64,000 bases of DNA from Flavobacterium sp. 270 (GCF_004368785.1 NZ_SODM01000001.1:372001-436000); one strand, 5' to 3'; shown: positions 1 through 9,760, counted from the first letter of the stretch. Notes: a model not told the origin generated them from the sequence alone. Numbers and translations are program-made.

Positions 1-484
1 TTTTATCTTCGATATTTACTTTGGCAGTAGCAAATTTTGGAATATAATCGACAAATTTTATTCCTCCCATAAAATCAGAAAACCATTTCCACATTGGATA
101 TCCATCAAATTCACCCAACAAAGTAGCATGGTGCAAACCTACCCATCCGCCTTTGCCATCGTTCATGTATTTTTGAAATGCTTTCATAGATTCATCACTC
201 CATGTATAAGGAGGATAATCGAGTTGTATAAAAACTTTATATTGTTTTAATAGAGTTTCGTTAATGGTCTTAGTATTTTCAATGTAATCAATAGTAAAAC
301 TACTGTCAATTGCTAATTTGTTCAGCCAAGGTTTAGCAGCCAAAGTAAAAGGCAAATGATGTCCGCCATTTTCATATAAAACTAAAACCTTAAATTTTGC
401 TTTTTTTGATTGCTGACCAAAACATTCTCCTTGAAATAAGCAGCTTGTTATTAATAAAGAAATTGCTATTATTACATTTTTCAT
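1..484 (-). CDS. ThuA-domain secreted protein (5' part only)
   Basis: The start codon lies at 484-482 and the gene runs off the left edge, so only about 160 N-terminal residues are visible. The translation opens with a signal peptide (MKNVIIAISLLITSCLF) and continues with a ThuA-like glutamine-amidotransferase fold: KFKVLVLYENGGHHLPF, then YKVFIQLDYPPYTWSDESM, then GKGGWVGLHHATLLGEF. The GLHHA segment is typical of ThuA (trehalose-utilisation) proteins in Bacteroidota, which are often found with sugar-active enzymes. It precedes a GH9 gene on the opposite side of a 47-bp gap, in the same direction and downstream of it, so co-transcription is possible. The substrate is not inferable from the fragment. 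Confidence 0.8.
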   Translation of the reverse strand, partial: MKNVIIAISLLITSCLFQGECFGQQSKKAKFKVLVLYENGGHHLPFTLAAKPWLNKLAIDSSFTIDYIENTKTINETLLKQYKVFIQLDYPPYTWSDESMKAFQKYMNDGKGGWVGLHHATLLGEFDGYPMWKWFSDFMGGIKFVDYIPKFATAKVNIEDK

Positions 485-531
485 TTAAAGTTATGATTAT
501 TTGAATTTCAATTTTATATTTCGTTAAATAT

Positions 532-2307
532 TTAATTTTCAACCAAAGCAGTTATTGCTTGTAAAAACCATGCTGAATGCGGAATCCATTGTTCTGTCCA
601 ACGCCATTCGTCATTCCCGTCAACATCCATTTTAAAATCTATTCCTGAGCCGTCTCCATTTCCATCTTTACCTGTAATTCCGTTTGAGATACCGCCTCTT
701 TCTGAACCATGTCCATAATTAGAATGCATGTAAGGAACATTATTTTGTCCAAACTGATATAAAAAACATATATCATAAGGGTTACAGCCCAATATCCACG
801 ATAATTGTTGTGAAGCATATAAATTGGATGCTTTTTTTGAACTGTCATTTTCATTATAAGAAGTGACTTTTGCACCTTCAATAACTGCTGTAGCCAATGA
901 TGCTAATCTTGCATTTTCGCCCTGCCACCACCAGCCGGTTTCATTATCATGTGGAATAAAAAAGCCGTCTTTTATTTTATCATTAAACAAAAAACTTTGT
1001 CTGGCATAACCAAACGGATTGCTTACGTTATTTGTAACAGCTATATTATAATCTAATGCTTTTTTTATGACTTTTGTAGCGGCAATTCTTTCGTTGCTGT
1101 CATTTTCTTTTTTCAAATATCGTGTCAATGCTACTACAGGCAGACCTGCATCTGCTGCATGCCAAAAAGGTCGATTTCCATCATTACTTCTAAACCAGCC
1201 TTTATCTGTCATTCGGTTTTCAAGATTATGACCCCATCTTCTGGCTTCATCTTTATAGAAACTGTCGTCTGTTGCAATCCATAATTCTGTAGCGGCCATT
1301 ACAGCGCAATAATCATCAATGATGTTTTCTTTTCCGTCATCATCGTATTTTGTGTTATTTATCAATAAGTGTGCATAAGCTCTTTTGGCGCCTTCTAAAT
1401 ATTGTTTTGATGTAAAATCTCCATTTTTTTTCCATTGAGAAATTCGAGCAAGTGCAGCAATTGCCATTCCGCCGCCTTCTCTAAATGCACTTTGATATTC
1501 GTCTGTGGTTACACTATTGGCTTTGAGGCCTACAATTCTTCTGGATGCAGGATTTTTATCAAAATAACTAAAAACAATCATGTAAAAATAATCCTGATCA
1601 GATAGACAACGCATTAAATAATCGGCACCCCAAATGGCTTCATTATCTAATGAATCTTTTATTTTCCATTCCTTAAGCTGTTTTGGAATTTTTTCTGATG
1701 TATTAATAAGCGACCACGTTACCAACGGCGTCTGTTGAGGCGATACAAAATTAGCATAAGCCAAATGCGAAAAATATTTGCTGACATCTCCAGATGCATC
1801 ACACCAACCGCCATGCACGTCTACTTTTTTTGTACTGCCAAATAACAGCATGTTTTTATCTGCTTCCAGTTCTTCTGGCGTATTAGCCCTTTGTTTATTA
1901 TAATAATGTACAATTGAAGAAATGGTGCGTTTTGCCAATATGTTTTCTTCAATTGCAAAACTTGCAGAAGTATAGATTTGATCGGCTATTTTTAAAGTTA
2001 CTTTGTAATTTCCAGACTTTTGAAAGGATGAAAAATCTGCTTCATAAAAGAATCTACCCAGATTCCAGTCATCAACACTTTGTGATTTCCCAACAGCTGC
2101 TGTAAATACTGTTTTATTCGTTTTGGCATCAATAATGTCAAAAGTTGCATTTGTACTTAGTTTGCCTTCATATCCTATAATGGCTATTTTGGGACTCTTA
2201 GGATCAAAACCAACTTGATTTACATAAATTATAGATTTGCTGTAAGCTGTAATAGAAATAAACAGAACTATTACAATAAATTTTAAATGTTTCCTGAATT
2301 TTATCAT
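532..2307 (-). CDS. Glycoside hydrolase family 9, secreted
   Basis: A 591-residue protein, from the ATG at 2307-2305. An in-frame start 53 codons upstream is unlikely because it would bury the signal peptide (KFRKHLKFIVIVLFISITAYS). After the signal comes a cellulase N-terminal Ig-like domain (about 25-120, with IYVNQVGFDPKSPKIAII). The (alpha/alpha)6 GH9 barrel follows. GGWCDASGDVSKYFSH (about 167-182) carries the base/nucleophile aspartates. The C-terminal stretch TEQWIPHSAWFLQAI has the position of the GH9 acid glutamate motif. NPYDICFLYQFG resembles the late GH9 substrate-binding loop. Likely a periplasmic or secreted beta-glucan-active enzyme; exact specificity is not deducible. Confident of family, not of substrate. 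Confidence 0.88.
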   Translation of the reverse strand: MIKFRKHLKFIVIVLFISITAYSKSIIYVNQVGFDPKSPKIAIIGYEGKLSTNATFDIIDAKTNKTVFTAAVGKSQSVDDWNLGRFFYEADFSSFQKSGNYKVTLKIADQIYTSASFAIEENILAKRTISSIVHYYNKQRANTPEELEADKNMLLFGSTKKVDVHGGWCDASGDVSKYFSHLAYANFVSPQQTPLVTWSLINTSEKIPKQLKEWKIKDSLDNEAIWGADYLMRCLSDQDYFYMIVFSYFDKNPASRRIVGLKANSVTTDEYQSAFREGGGMAIAALARISQWKKNGDFTSKQYLEGAKRAYAHLLINNTKYDDDGKENIIDDYCAVMAATELWIATDDSFYKDEARRWGHNLENRMTDKGWFRSNDGNRPFWHAADAGLPVVALTRYLKKENDSNERIAATKVIKKALDYNIAVTNNVSNPFGYARQSFLFNDKIKDGFFIPHDNETGWWWQGENARLASLATAVIEGAKVTSYNENDSSKKASNLYASQQLSWILGCNPYDICFLYQFGQNNVPYMHSNYGHGSERGGISNGITGKDGNGDGSGIDFKMDVDGNDEWRWTEQWIPHSAWFLQAITALVEN

Positions 2308-2650
2308 AGTTAAATATGGCTGTATTATTTTTAAATGAAGTTTTATCCAATCAGTGAATTCTTTAAAAAAAAGACTGTCTTTTATTAGAATTAATTGAAG
2401 AACTAATTTAACTTTTTTATCAATACTTAATTTAACTTTATTTCTATTTTCATTGCTACAGGACAATTAAACCCCTTAAAAGAGATTATATTTATCTTGC
2501 TAATTGCTTTAAAAGCAGTTTATTTATTTTAAAATTACATAAATGTTTTAAAATATTGTATCTCTGAGATCAGCAAACAAAAAAGCTCAATTCTTTCGAA
2601 TTGAGCTTTTTTGTTTTGTAAAGAGCGTTTTATTAAAATACGCTAATTAT
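2308..2650. other. Intergenic region, terminator plus GH9 leader
   Basis: This 343-bp gap holds the terminator of the upstream beta-helix gene (2575-2610) and the untranslated leader of the GH9 gene. The open frame that continues upstream of the GH9 ATG to 2466 is lysine-rich and not signal-like; I treat it as non-coding. Confidence 0.6.
2575..2610 (-). terminator. Rho-independent terminator of the beta-helix gene
   Basis: A perfect 13-bp stem (AAAAGCTCAATTC at 2581-2593 with its complement at 2598-2610) and a 4-nt loop. On the minus strand it is followed by a T-rich run. It lies 41 bp after the stop of the beta-helix protein gene. Confidence 0.85.
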
Positions 2651-3943
2651 CTATTTATCGTTAGATGCTGTAGTTTTTCCTAATTGAAGTCTGAAGTCTG
2701 GTCTTCTTGCATTGAAGATATCTACAAAAGTGTCTTTATTGTCATTTTGAGAAGACACATTAAAGAAAAGACTGTTTCCGTACCAGTTTTCAAGTTCTGC
2801 ATTAGTAGTGGTATTGTATTCTGCAGTGACATTTCCATTACACTGATTAAAATACATTTCTTCAAATTTAATTTTCTTTAGATTAGCAGGATTTATTTCT
2901 GTCTTGCTGTCTAATAATACTGCGGGGCTAAAGCCTGACACTACACTTCTTTTTAATTCTAAAGTTGCACTTTCGCCAACATATACTGCTTCTTTTACTA
3001 AACCTGCTTGTATATCTGCTTTGATATTTTCACTATCGTTAAGCATTGTAACGTTTGATGCTGCAACCAAAGTCAATTTTTTAGTAAAATCAGTATCATT
3101 TTTCTTTTCATATGATTTTACCTCCATACATCTAGATCCGTCTTTGTTACTTGACAAATATGAAGATCTTACTGCTAATGAATTAAACAAACGACATTGA
3201 ATCCCTTGAGTGAATTTAAAATCATCATTAATTGACTTATATGAAACTAGTTGAGAAACATTTACATCTCCTCCGTAAAAAGCGAAAGAATCACCTCCAG
3301 AGTAGCTTACCATTATGTTTTCTAAAACTGTTTTATTTCCTACTCCTGCAATAGTTAAACCATTAAAAGTGTCTGCACCTTTAACTTTTTTACCAGCAAA
3401 TTCAATTCTTACAAATTTTAAAATTCCTGAGTTTGCTGCAACATTGTTTCCACCATAAACAGTAAGTGAAGGATCTAGATCTAAATTATAAGAACCAACA
3501 TTACCAAATTTATTTATTGGCGCATCACCAAGGATGACTACTCCGCCCCAGTCGCCTGCTTTTTTTACACTGCGGTTAGACGTAAATACAATAGGATCTG
3601 TTTCTAGTCCGTTTGCAATAATCTGAGCACCTTTTGTAATTACCAATGTTCCTTTGCTTTCAAAATCACCAATAATTAATGTTCCTGGTTCAATTGTTAA
3701 TACAGCATTATTTGTTACATATACATTTCCCTGAAGAATGTATACATTTTTTTTCATCAATTTTGTGTTTACGGATATATTTCCCGCCAGGATTTGATTT
3801 GCTTCACCGTAATCTACTTTATGAGGCTTAAATTCTGTCCAGTTATCAAGCCAGTTATTGTATCCGATGATTCCTTTTTCTTGTTGCGCATTTACTCCTG
3901 CTGACAGCATAAGTAAACAAATCATTAAAGTAATTTTTTTCAT
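2651..3943 (-). CDS. Secreted right-handed beta-helix protein, function unknown
   Basis: 430 residues from the ATG at 3943-3941, chosen because it opens with a clear signal peptide (MKKITLMICLLMLSAGVNAQ). The alternative start 35 codons upstream has no signal character. The body is a series of short beta-strand repeats: NVYVTNNAVLTIEPGTLI, GTLVITKGAQIIANG, DPIVFTSN, DWGGVVILGDAPIN. This is the pattern of a large family of Bacteroidota surface or secreted beta-helix proteins. No catalytic residues are evident, and I see no type IX secretion C-terminal domain. It has its own terminator and is flanked by unrelated genes. Function unknown; sometimes mis-annotated as a transporter. Confidence 0.75.
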   Translation of the reverse strand: MKKITLMICLLMLSAGVNAQQEKGIIGYNNWLDNWTEFKPHKVDYGEANQILAGNISVNTKLMKKNVYILQGNVYVTNNAVLTIEPGTLIIGDFESKGTLVITKGAQIIANGLETDPIVFTSNRSVKKAGDWGGVVILGDAPINKFGNVGSYNLDLDPSLTVYGGNNVAANSGILKFVRIEFAGKKVKGADTFNGLTIAGVGNKTVLENIMVSYSGGDSFAFYGGDVNVSQLVSYKSINDDFKFTQGIQCRLFNSLAVRSSYLSSNKDGSRCMEVKSYEKKNDTDFTKKLTLVAASNVTMLNDSENIKADIQAGLVKEAVYVGESATLELKRSVVSGFSPAVLLDSKTEINPANLKKIKFEEMYFNQCNGNVTAEYNTTTNAELENWYGNSLFFNVSSQNDNKDTFVDIFNARRPDFRLQLGKTTASNDK

Positions 3944-4264
3944 GGGGCTAGGTATTTGGGGTGAATAATTAGACTCTATTCGGTCTGAAGCTTTAAAAAC
4001 AAGTTTAGTTTTTTGAACTTCAAGATTCACATTTGGAAAAAAATTCATTTTCAGCGACAGTAAATTGTAATTGAAAATAAAACAAAAGTGAGTGCTCCCG
4101 GTAGTGCCTTTCTACAAATATATGTATTTTTTCAAAACAATATCGATTAATTTAACATTTATTACTAATTTTTGTTATTAAAATTAAATTTCGATCTTTA
4201 TAAATCATTAACTATTTGAATTTCAGCATATGTAAATTCTATTTTTACTAAAAAAAATATTATT

Positions 4265-4942
4265 TTATTCAAAAATCACTACTGAATCATTACTGCCCAT
4301 TATTATTTTTCTTGTTAAACCAATAAAAATTCCGTGTGCAACAAGCCCTTCAATTTCATTTAATTTCTGAGATAGAGAAATAGGATCTGAAATTAAACCA
4401 AAATCAGCATCAATAATATAATTTGCCTGATCTGTAATAAACGGACTGTTTGCTGTTATTCTGATTTTACCCGTACCATTTAGGGTTTCTATTTGACGCA
4501 GTACATATTGAGAAGCAAACGGAATAACTTCAATTGGCACTTTGAATTTTCCGATTAAATCTACTTTTTTTGAGGAATCTGTAATTATGATTTCTTGTTT
4601 TGTTAACGAGGCAACAATTTTTTCTCTTAACAACGCACCGCCGCCGCCTTTGATTAATATCAAATCTGTATTAAATTCATCGGCACCATCAATGGTAATA
4701 TCTATAGCATTTACAGCATTTATATCAATTAACGGAATGTGCAAAGATTCTGCAAGTTCTTTGGTTCGGTTAGAAGTTGGAACTGCTTTTATTTTTAAAC
4801 CATTTTTAACCAGTTCTCCAATTTCGGTTATAGCGTAAACAGCGCTAGAACCCGTTCCTAAACCCACAATCATATTATCGCAAAGCAACTTGACAGCTTC
4901 TTTTGCTGCCAGTTCTTTTTCTTTTTCTATATCTTTTATCAT
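4265..4942 (-). CDS. rpiA: Ribose-5-phosphate isomerase A
   Basis: 225 residues, the usual RpiA length. It interconverts ribose-5-phosphate and ribulose-5-phosphate in the cytosolic non-oxidative pentose phosphate pathway. Visible motifs: phosphate loop GLGTGSSA (27-34), IDGADE (84-89) with the two active-site aspartates D85 and D88, and KGGGGALLREK (98-108) with K98 and E107. All the residues needed for catalysis in the E. coli enzyme have counterparts. It stands alone between an AT-rich spacer and the DUF2278 gene. A housekeeping gene with nothing unusual. Confidence 0.96.
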   Translation of the reverse strand: MIKDIEKEKELAAKEAVKLLCDNMIVGLGTGSSAVYAITEIGELVKNGLKIKAVPTSNRTKELAESLHIPLIDINAVNAIDITIDGADEFNTDLILIKGGGGALLREKIVASLTKQEIIITDSSKKVDLIGKFKVPIEVIPFASQYVLRQIETLNGTGKIRITANSPFITDQANYIIDADFGLISDPISLSQKLNEIEGLVAHGIFIGLTRKIIMGSNDSVVIFE

Positions 4943-5037
4943 TTGGTGTCGCTAAAATAAAACATACTGCAAGTTTATAAATTTCAAGCTTAATTCAAAA
5001 CATTGCAGCTGCATTAAATATTGACGCACTTATTACA

Positions 5038-5763
5038 TCAAATTGGATGTCCTTGATTATCTGTTTTAAATGATTGTGTTTCAAATTTATTAAAAAATCC
5101 TACATAGTTTCCGTCTGGTTTCTGCACTATTGTGGCGCCATCCTGCCAAATCGCATTATCTCCAGAATGTCCCCCATTTATAGGATCTCCTTGGTTTTGA
5201 TGGATGTCATGAACTCCATAACCTGAATTAAAGAATTGTCCAAAAATAAATACTTTATCTCCTTGATTGAGTACTGATTCTAATTGCTGAATAGCATCTA
5301 TATTATTTCCAGCTTTCCAAAAAGAAGACTGGTCCAGAACGATAATCTTAAAAGGAACGTTAGATCTTATTTCCGACGATTCAAATTGCTTCAATTTTGG
5401 AGAATACAACCATGGCGGTATTCTTAATCGCCATTCTGGAAATAAAAATAAAATCGGAATTCTTAGCGTTACCCACATTGGTTTCCATCTGATATAATCA
5501 ATCGCACCGCTTACTTCGTTAGAAGCAAGATGATGCCAGCCATCAGCCATGACTGAGATTAAATTAAATTCTTTTGCTTTAAAATTGATAATTCTCCATT
5601 GCACCCGTGTTTTCTGGCTGTCAACATCAATGGCACAGCGATAATTAATATTATTGGCAACAACTTCTACATTTCCATGATAAAAATTACCAAAATTATC
5701 CGGTTCATCACGATAGTAATTCACTTTTGTACCCTTAAGTACTCCATATTTATCTAGTGGCAT
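5038..5763 (-). CDS. DUF2278 (YukJ-like) family protein
   Basis: 241 residues, cytoplasmic by sequence (no signal peptide). The start MPLDKYGVLKGTKVNYYRDE and the segments WHHLASNEVSGAIDYIRW, GVHDIHQNQGD and NAIWQDGATIV are characteristic of DUF2278/YukJ, a family without an established biochemical function. It lies 93 bp downstream of the phospholipase-D-like gene in the same orientation, so the two are probably co-transcribed. The C-terminal part contains a GDKVFIFGQFFNSGYGVHDIH segment, suggesting a histidine-containing site, but this is only an impression. Confidence 0.8.
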   Translation of the reverse strand: MPLDKYGVLKGTKVNYYRDEPDNFGNFYHGNVEVVANNINYRCAIDVDSQKTRVQWRIINFKAKEFNLISVMADGWHHLASNEVSGAIDYIRWKPMWVTLRIPILFLFPEWRLRIPPWLYSPKLKQFESSEIRSNVPFKIIVLDQSSFWKAGNNIDAIQQLESVLNQGDKVFIFGQFFNSGYGVHDIHQNQGDPINGGHSGDNAIWQDGATIVQKPDGNYVGFFNKFETQSFKTDNQGHPI

Positions 5764-5856
5764 AACATAACTTTTTTTAAGGTTAATATATTTTGAACAG
5801 TGGCAAAATGCACTGTGTTTTGCAGTTGCTGTCTCTTTAGAGGTGAAAAATTTATT

Positions 5857-7569
5857 TTATCCTTTGACAGCACCTTTCATATTTTGAAATATTTTTTTTC
5901 TTTTTGTTTGAAATCTATTATCATCAAAGTAAACTTGATACCAGCTGTAACTTTCATCTAGTGGTTTTGAGAAAGTACTGTTTGCAGGATTTATTTTAGT
6001 TAAATAACGTGGCCAAAAATGAACAAATAACCTATCAAATTCAGTTAAATAAATATCTGCTGTTCTTTTATCTCCTTTAATCAGCATTGTATTTTCATCA
6101 TTATTAAGAATAGAATTTGAACTGAAATTAGCCGAACCGGTAACTACTATTGGATCTTCGGATAAAGGATCAATTAAGAAAAATTTATTGTGAACATATA
6201 GAATACCCGCGCCTGTAGTTGCTTTTGTGGTTACCTCTTTGGCCCAGTTCTTTTCTGTGCCTTGATATATTGCCCCTGCAGAAACTTTTAGATCAATGTC
6301 GTTACTAGTTACTTTTTGAGCATCCGAAGCTGATTCAAAAAGCAACAGTCTTAAATAATCTTTATCGTGATTGTAAACCGTATTAAAAACATCATCCATG
6401 TTAAATGGAAAAACCATACAAACCATTTCTTTCGCGCTATCTATTAAGTCTGCATAATGTTGTAATTGAACAGGTTTTGCACCACTTATTTTCGGCAAAT
6501 CTCTTGGACTAAAAAACACATATTCTCCATTTTCCAGATTGGTCAGGTCAATGCTTTTTTGAATTTCCATTGACGTTTTTGCCACAGTACCCATAGTTGG
6601 ATCACCCAAAAGGCTTAACCAATACTTTTCATATTGCTTAGCAATGGTATTGTCTACTACCCAGTGTCCTGTATTGCATTGTCCAAAAATACCTGCGAGC
6701 GTAATATTGGTTGAGCCAAACCATACTTGTTTTGCAATATTGTCTTTTAATAAAACCATGAATTTATTATGAGGCTGACTTGGCTTTGTTCGTAATGTCT
6801 TTATACAATCATCAATTCCTGAATTTGTCATCATTGATTTATTGTTTAAACGAATTGTACCATTTTTATAAGTTTTATCCTCATACTGATCTTCTTTCCC
6901 GCTCACTATTAATTCTATTTTTACACCACGGTCTTTCGCAGCTTTTATTTCTGCTAAAAATTCAGGCAATTGAAATTCATAAAATGCGCCATAAATGGTA
7001 TAGGTACTATCTGTGGCTTGTCTTATGAATTTTAATAAACCTTCGCTCCATAAATCCCTCCCTAGAATATCAAGCGCTCTTTTATATTCCGAAGGAGTCA
7101 TTTCACTTAATGGTTTATTGTTGAAATTACGGGCATACGATTGTGAACCGGTAACTCCATAATTAAAAAAAATGGAATGTTTTCCATCATGCAGTTTTTC
7201 TGTAGTAACTACAATATCAGATTCAAAGGCAACACTAGGATTAATAGCCGGGCCAATCATTGCTTTTATAGTATAGGTGTAGGTTTTTGCGGGATCGACA
7301 ATATAATCCTGCCAATAAAAAGATTGTACTAATGATCTTTTTTTAATTATTGGATCTGGATTATTTTCAAGTGATTCAAAATATTTGGTACCATTGAGAT
7401 AAGTTACTTGAACCGAAATACCTGTCTTTTTATTATCTATTCTTTCTACACTAAAACCAAGAAATTGATTGCCTAATTTCGTTTTGTCAATATCAAAGGA
7501 TAATAAAACAGTTTGTGTTCCAGCAACTGCATATAACTTTAAATCTTTATCTTCATTATAGTAACGCAT
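5857..7569 (-). CDS. Phospholipase D-like (HKD) protein
   Basis: 570 residues. An N-terminal fibronectin-III-like region (about 15-125, TYTYTIKAMIG) precedes two PLD domains. The first site is PHNKFMVLL (H267, K269) followed by FGSTNIT. The second is VHNKFFLID (H460, K462, D467) followed by GSANFSSNS. In the first motif the aspartate expected after HxKxxxx is replaced by leucine, so the pair is asymmetric. PLD superfamily members hydrolyse phosphodiesters (phospholipids or nucleic acids) or act as nucleases. No signal peptide is seen. It is probably in one transcription unit with the DUF2278 gene. Superfamily certain, substrate unknown. Confidence 0.85.
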   Translation of the reverse strand: MRYYNEDKDLKLYAVAGTQTVLLSFDIDKTKLGNQFLGFSVERIDNKKTGISVQVTYLNGTKYFESLENNPDPIIKKRSLVQSFYWQDYIVDPAKTYTYTIKAMIGPAINPSVAFESDIVVTTEKLHDGKHSIFFNYGVTGSQSYARNFNNKPLSEMTPSEYKRALDILGRDLWSEGLLKFIRQATDSTYTIYGAFYEFQLPEFLAEIKAAKDRGVKIELIVSGKEDQYEDKTYKNGTIRLNNKSMMTNSGIDDCIKTLRTKPSQPHNKFMVLLKDNIAKQVWFGSTNITLAGIFGQCNTGHWVVDNTIAKQYEKYWLSLLGDPTMGTVAKTSMEIQKSIDLTNLENGEYVFFSPRDLPKISGAKPVQLQHYADLIDSAKEMVCMVFPFNMDDVFNTVYNHDKDYLRLLLFESASDAQKVTSNDIDLKVSAGAIYQGTEKNWAKEVTTKATTGAGILYVHNKFFLIDPLSEDPIVVTGSANFSSNSILNNDENTMLIKGDKRTADIYLTEFDRLFVHFWPRYLTKINPANSTFSKPLDESYSWYQVYFDDNRFQTKRKKIFQNMKGAVKG

Positions 7570-7762
7570 TGATTATTATTTTTAGAAGTTTACAATTATT
7601 TCGTTTAAAGTTCAAGAGAACGGGATAAATATAAGACAACTACTTCAAATAAAAATACGTATAATTACCTATTTTTCAAACACTTATGCATAAATACAGA
7701 AAAGAATGTTTTCCAAAATACAATTAGGAAAAACATTTTAAACAAATATTTATGATTGAATA

Positions 7763-7794
7763 TTTGTAAATTAATACCAATTGGTATAATTTTG
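7763..7794 (+). promoter_or_regulatory. Bacteroidota promoter with embedded TetR operator
   Basis: TTTG (7763-7766), then 20 nt, then TAATTTTG (7787-7794) fit the Bacteroidota -33/-7 consensus. The perfect palindrome ATACCAATTGGTAT (7774-7787) fills the spacer, so a bound repressor would block the polymerase. The downstream gene is the TetR regulator itself, implying autoregulation. Confidence 0.75.
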
Positions 7795-7814
7795 CAGTAC
7801 TAAATTAAGATAAG

Positions 7815-8405
7815 ATGTCTAAGGCAGAGAAAACACGTCAATTTATAATAGAAAAAACAGCACCGGTTTTTAACCGTAAAGGCTACGTTGGGACTTCTAT
7901 AAATGATATGATGGCTGTTACAGGTCTTACAAAGGGCAGCATTTATGGCAATTTTGAAAATAAAGACGAGGTTGGCATTGCTGCATTTAAATACAACTTA
8001 ACAAAAGTAAGAGAAAGTCTTAATCTTGAATTGGACAGATCATTGACCTATAAGGAACAATTACTTTCTTTTCCTAAAAAATACAAAAGTCTTTTTCAGA
8101 AGCTGATGGAAAATGGAGGTTGTCCTATTCAAAATACAGCGATAGAATCAGATGATACACATCCCGTTTTAAAAGAGATGGCTGATAATGCTATTACAGT
8201 GTGGAAAAATTATATAGTTGATTTAATTGAAAACGGAATCAAAGCAGGAGAATTTAAAGCAAAAAACATTCAATCAGAACAAGTTGCACTAACTATTATT
8301 GCTACTATTGAGGGCGCTGTAATGATCTCAAGACTGTCTGGAAAAATAAATAATTTCAATACAATATTAGACTCAGTAACAAAAATGATTGAAGAACTAG
8401 ATTGA
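7815..8405 (+). CDS. TetR/AcrR family transcriptional regulator (copy 1)
   Basis: 196 residues. The N-terminal helix-turn-helix (about 5-55) reads FNRKGYVGTSINDMMAVTGLTKGSIYGNFENKDEV. The C-terminal ligand-binding domain carries the GGCP motif (NGGCPIQNTA). It is clearly homologous to the second TetR gene at 51529 (shared GYVGTS, TGLTKG, GGCP). Both have the same palindromic operator in front, so they may bind the same sites. It precedes a ketosynthase gene with another operator copy between them. Most likely a ligand-responsive repressor of the ketosynthase/efflux block; the ligand is unknown. Confidence 0.92.
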   Translation: MSKAEKTRQFIIEKTAPVFNRKGYVGTSINDMMAVTGLTKGSIYGNFENKDEVGIAAFKYNLTKVRESLNLELDRSLTYKEQLLSFPKKYKSLFQKLMENGGCPIQNTAIESDDTHPVLKEMADNAITVWKNYIVDLIENGIKAGEFKAKNIQSEQVALTIIATIEGAVMISRLSGKINNFNTILDSVTKMIEELD

Positions 8406-8422
8406 TTTTTTTTGACACTTTT

Positions 8423-8438
8423 TATACCGATTGGTATA
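8423..8438. promoter_or_regulatory. TetR operator upstream of ketosynthase gene
   Basis: TATACCGATTGGTATA is a near-perfect palindrome, 85 bp before the FabF-like start. A TTTG at 8411-8414 sits just upstream and TAATTTAA (8437-8444) overlaps its right end, so it occupies the promoter spacer as in the copy at 7774. Confidence 0.75.
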
Positions 8439-8506
8439 ATTTAAGATGAAATTTCATCAAAAATATTCATTAAGTTTTTTCAATTTAAAAAATAAAAAAT
8501 ATCAAT

Positions 8507-9760
8507 ATGAAAAGAGTAGCTGTTACAGGATTAGGTGTTATTTCGCCTTTGGGAAATAATGTTCCTGAATTCTGGGAAAATATTATTTCTGGAAAAAGTG
8601 GTGCCGATTACATTACAAAATTTGATACTTCAAAATTTAAGACCACATTTGCCTGCGAGGTTAAAGATTTTAACGCTGAGGATTATTTTGAAAAAAAAGA
8701 AATCCGCAAATACGATCTTTTTACACAATATGCTGTTGCAGCTTCTGATCAGGCAATTATGGATGCTGGCTTAAATTTCGAATCAATGGATCAGCAGGAA
8801 AGATCTAAAATTGGCGTAATATGGGCTTCGGGAAATGGCGGTATTACTACGTTTGAAGAACAATTAAAAGAGTTTCATGCCGGCGATGGTACACCAAGAT
8901 TTAATCCCTTTTTTATTCCAAAAATGATTGTAGATATTGCAGCCGGGGTTATTTCTATCCGTAATGGTCTGCATGGACCAAATTATGCAACCGTTTCTGC
9001 CTGTGCTTCATCAAATACAGCCATAATTAATGCCTTTGATACCATTCGATTAGGCAAAGCCAATATTATGATTGCCGGCGGTTCTGAAGCCGCTATAACT
9101 TCTTCTTCTATCGGAGGATTTAACTCCTCTCATGCGTTATCGAAAAGAAATGAAGAACCTCAAAAAGCTTCCCGACCATTTGACCGCGATCGCGATGGAT
9201 TTGTAGCAGGCGAAGGAGCCGGAGCTTTGATTCTTGAAGATTGGGATTTTGCAGTAAAACGCGGTGCAAAAATATATGCAGAAATTGTTGGAGGTGGTAT
9301 GGCGGCAGATGCGTATCATCTTACAGGTACACCCTCTGATGGTTTTGGTGCTGCTTTGGGCATGAAAAATGCTCTTGAAGATGCAGGATTATTATTTTCT
9401 GATATCGATTATATAAACGCTCATGCAACCGCAACTCCACAAGGTGACCTAAGCGAATTAACAGCTATAAAAACAGTTTTTGGAGATTCTCTTGTTCCAA
9501 TTAGTGCCACAAAATCGATGACCGGGCATTTACTTGGGGCTGCTGGTGCTATTGAAAGTATTATTTCTGTTTTGGCAGTTAAAAATGATATTATTCCAGC
9601 CACTATAAACACTGTCAATCTTGATGAACAGATTCCTGCAGACAGCAACATTATCTTAGGAGAATCAATTCATCAAAAAGTAAATTATGTTCTCAACAAT
9701 ACTTTTGGTTTTGGCGGACACACGGCTAGTACGATATTCAAAAAAGCAACGAATCAATAA
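8507..9760 (+). CDS. Beta-ketoacyl-ACP synthase II-like (FabF family)
   Basis: 417 residues, standard FabF length. It condenses malonyl-ACP with an acyl-ACP. Catalytic residues are present: C166 in VSACASSNTA, H306 in INAHATATPQGD and H341 in TKSMTGHLLGAAG, with K336 before it. The C-terminal loop reads FGFGGHTAS instead of the common FGFGGTN. It is not beside acpP or other fab genes; it sits in a TetR/AraC/efflux block with a TetR operator at its promoter. It is therefore probably an accessory ketosynthase for lipid remodelling or a specialised product rather than the housekeeping enzyme. That role is inference. The AraC gene follows after 12 bp. Confidence 0.88.
   Translation: MKRVAVTGLGVISPLGNNVPEFWENIISGKSGADYITKFDTSKFKTTFACEVKDFNAEDYFEKKEIRKYDLFTQYAVAASDQAIMDAGLNFESMDQQERSKIGVIWASGNGGITTFEEQLKEFHAGDGTPRFNPFFIPKMIVDIAAGVISIRNGLHGPNYATVSACASSNTAIINAFDTIRLGKANIMIAGGSEAAITSSSIGGFNSSHALSKRNEEPQKASRPFDRDRDGFVAGEGAGALILEDWDFAVKRGAKIYAEIVGGGMAADAYHLTGTPSDGFGAALGMKNALEDAGLLFSDIDYINAHATATPQGDLSELTAIKTVFGDSLVPISATKSMTGHLLGAAGAIESIISVLAVKNDIIPATINTVNLDEQIPADSNIILGESIHQKVNYVLNNTFGFGGHTASTIFKKATNQ

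Noticed and set aside
639..881. Open frames inside the GH9 gene and similar opposite- or same-strand frames inside other genes
   Set aside because: They lie wholly inside well-supported genes, have skewed residue composition and show no domain.
2308..2466. N-terminal extension of the GH9 protein by 53 codons
   Set aside because: The extension is lysine-rich without signal character and would place the obvious signal peptide inside the protein.
3944..4048. 35-codon extension of the secreted beta-helix protein
   Set aside because: It hides a clear signal peptide beginning at the ATG at 3943.
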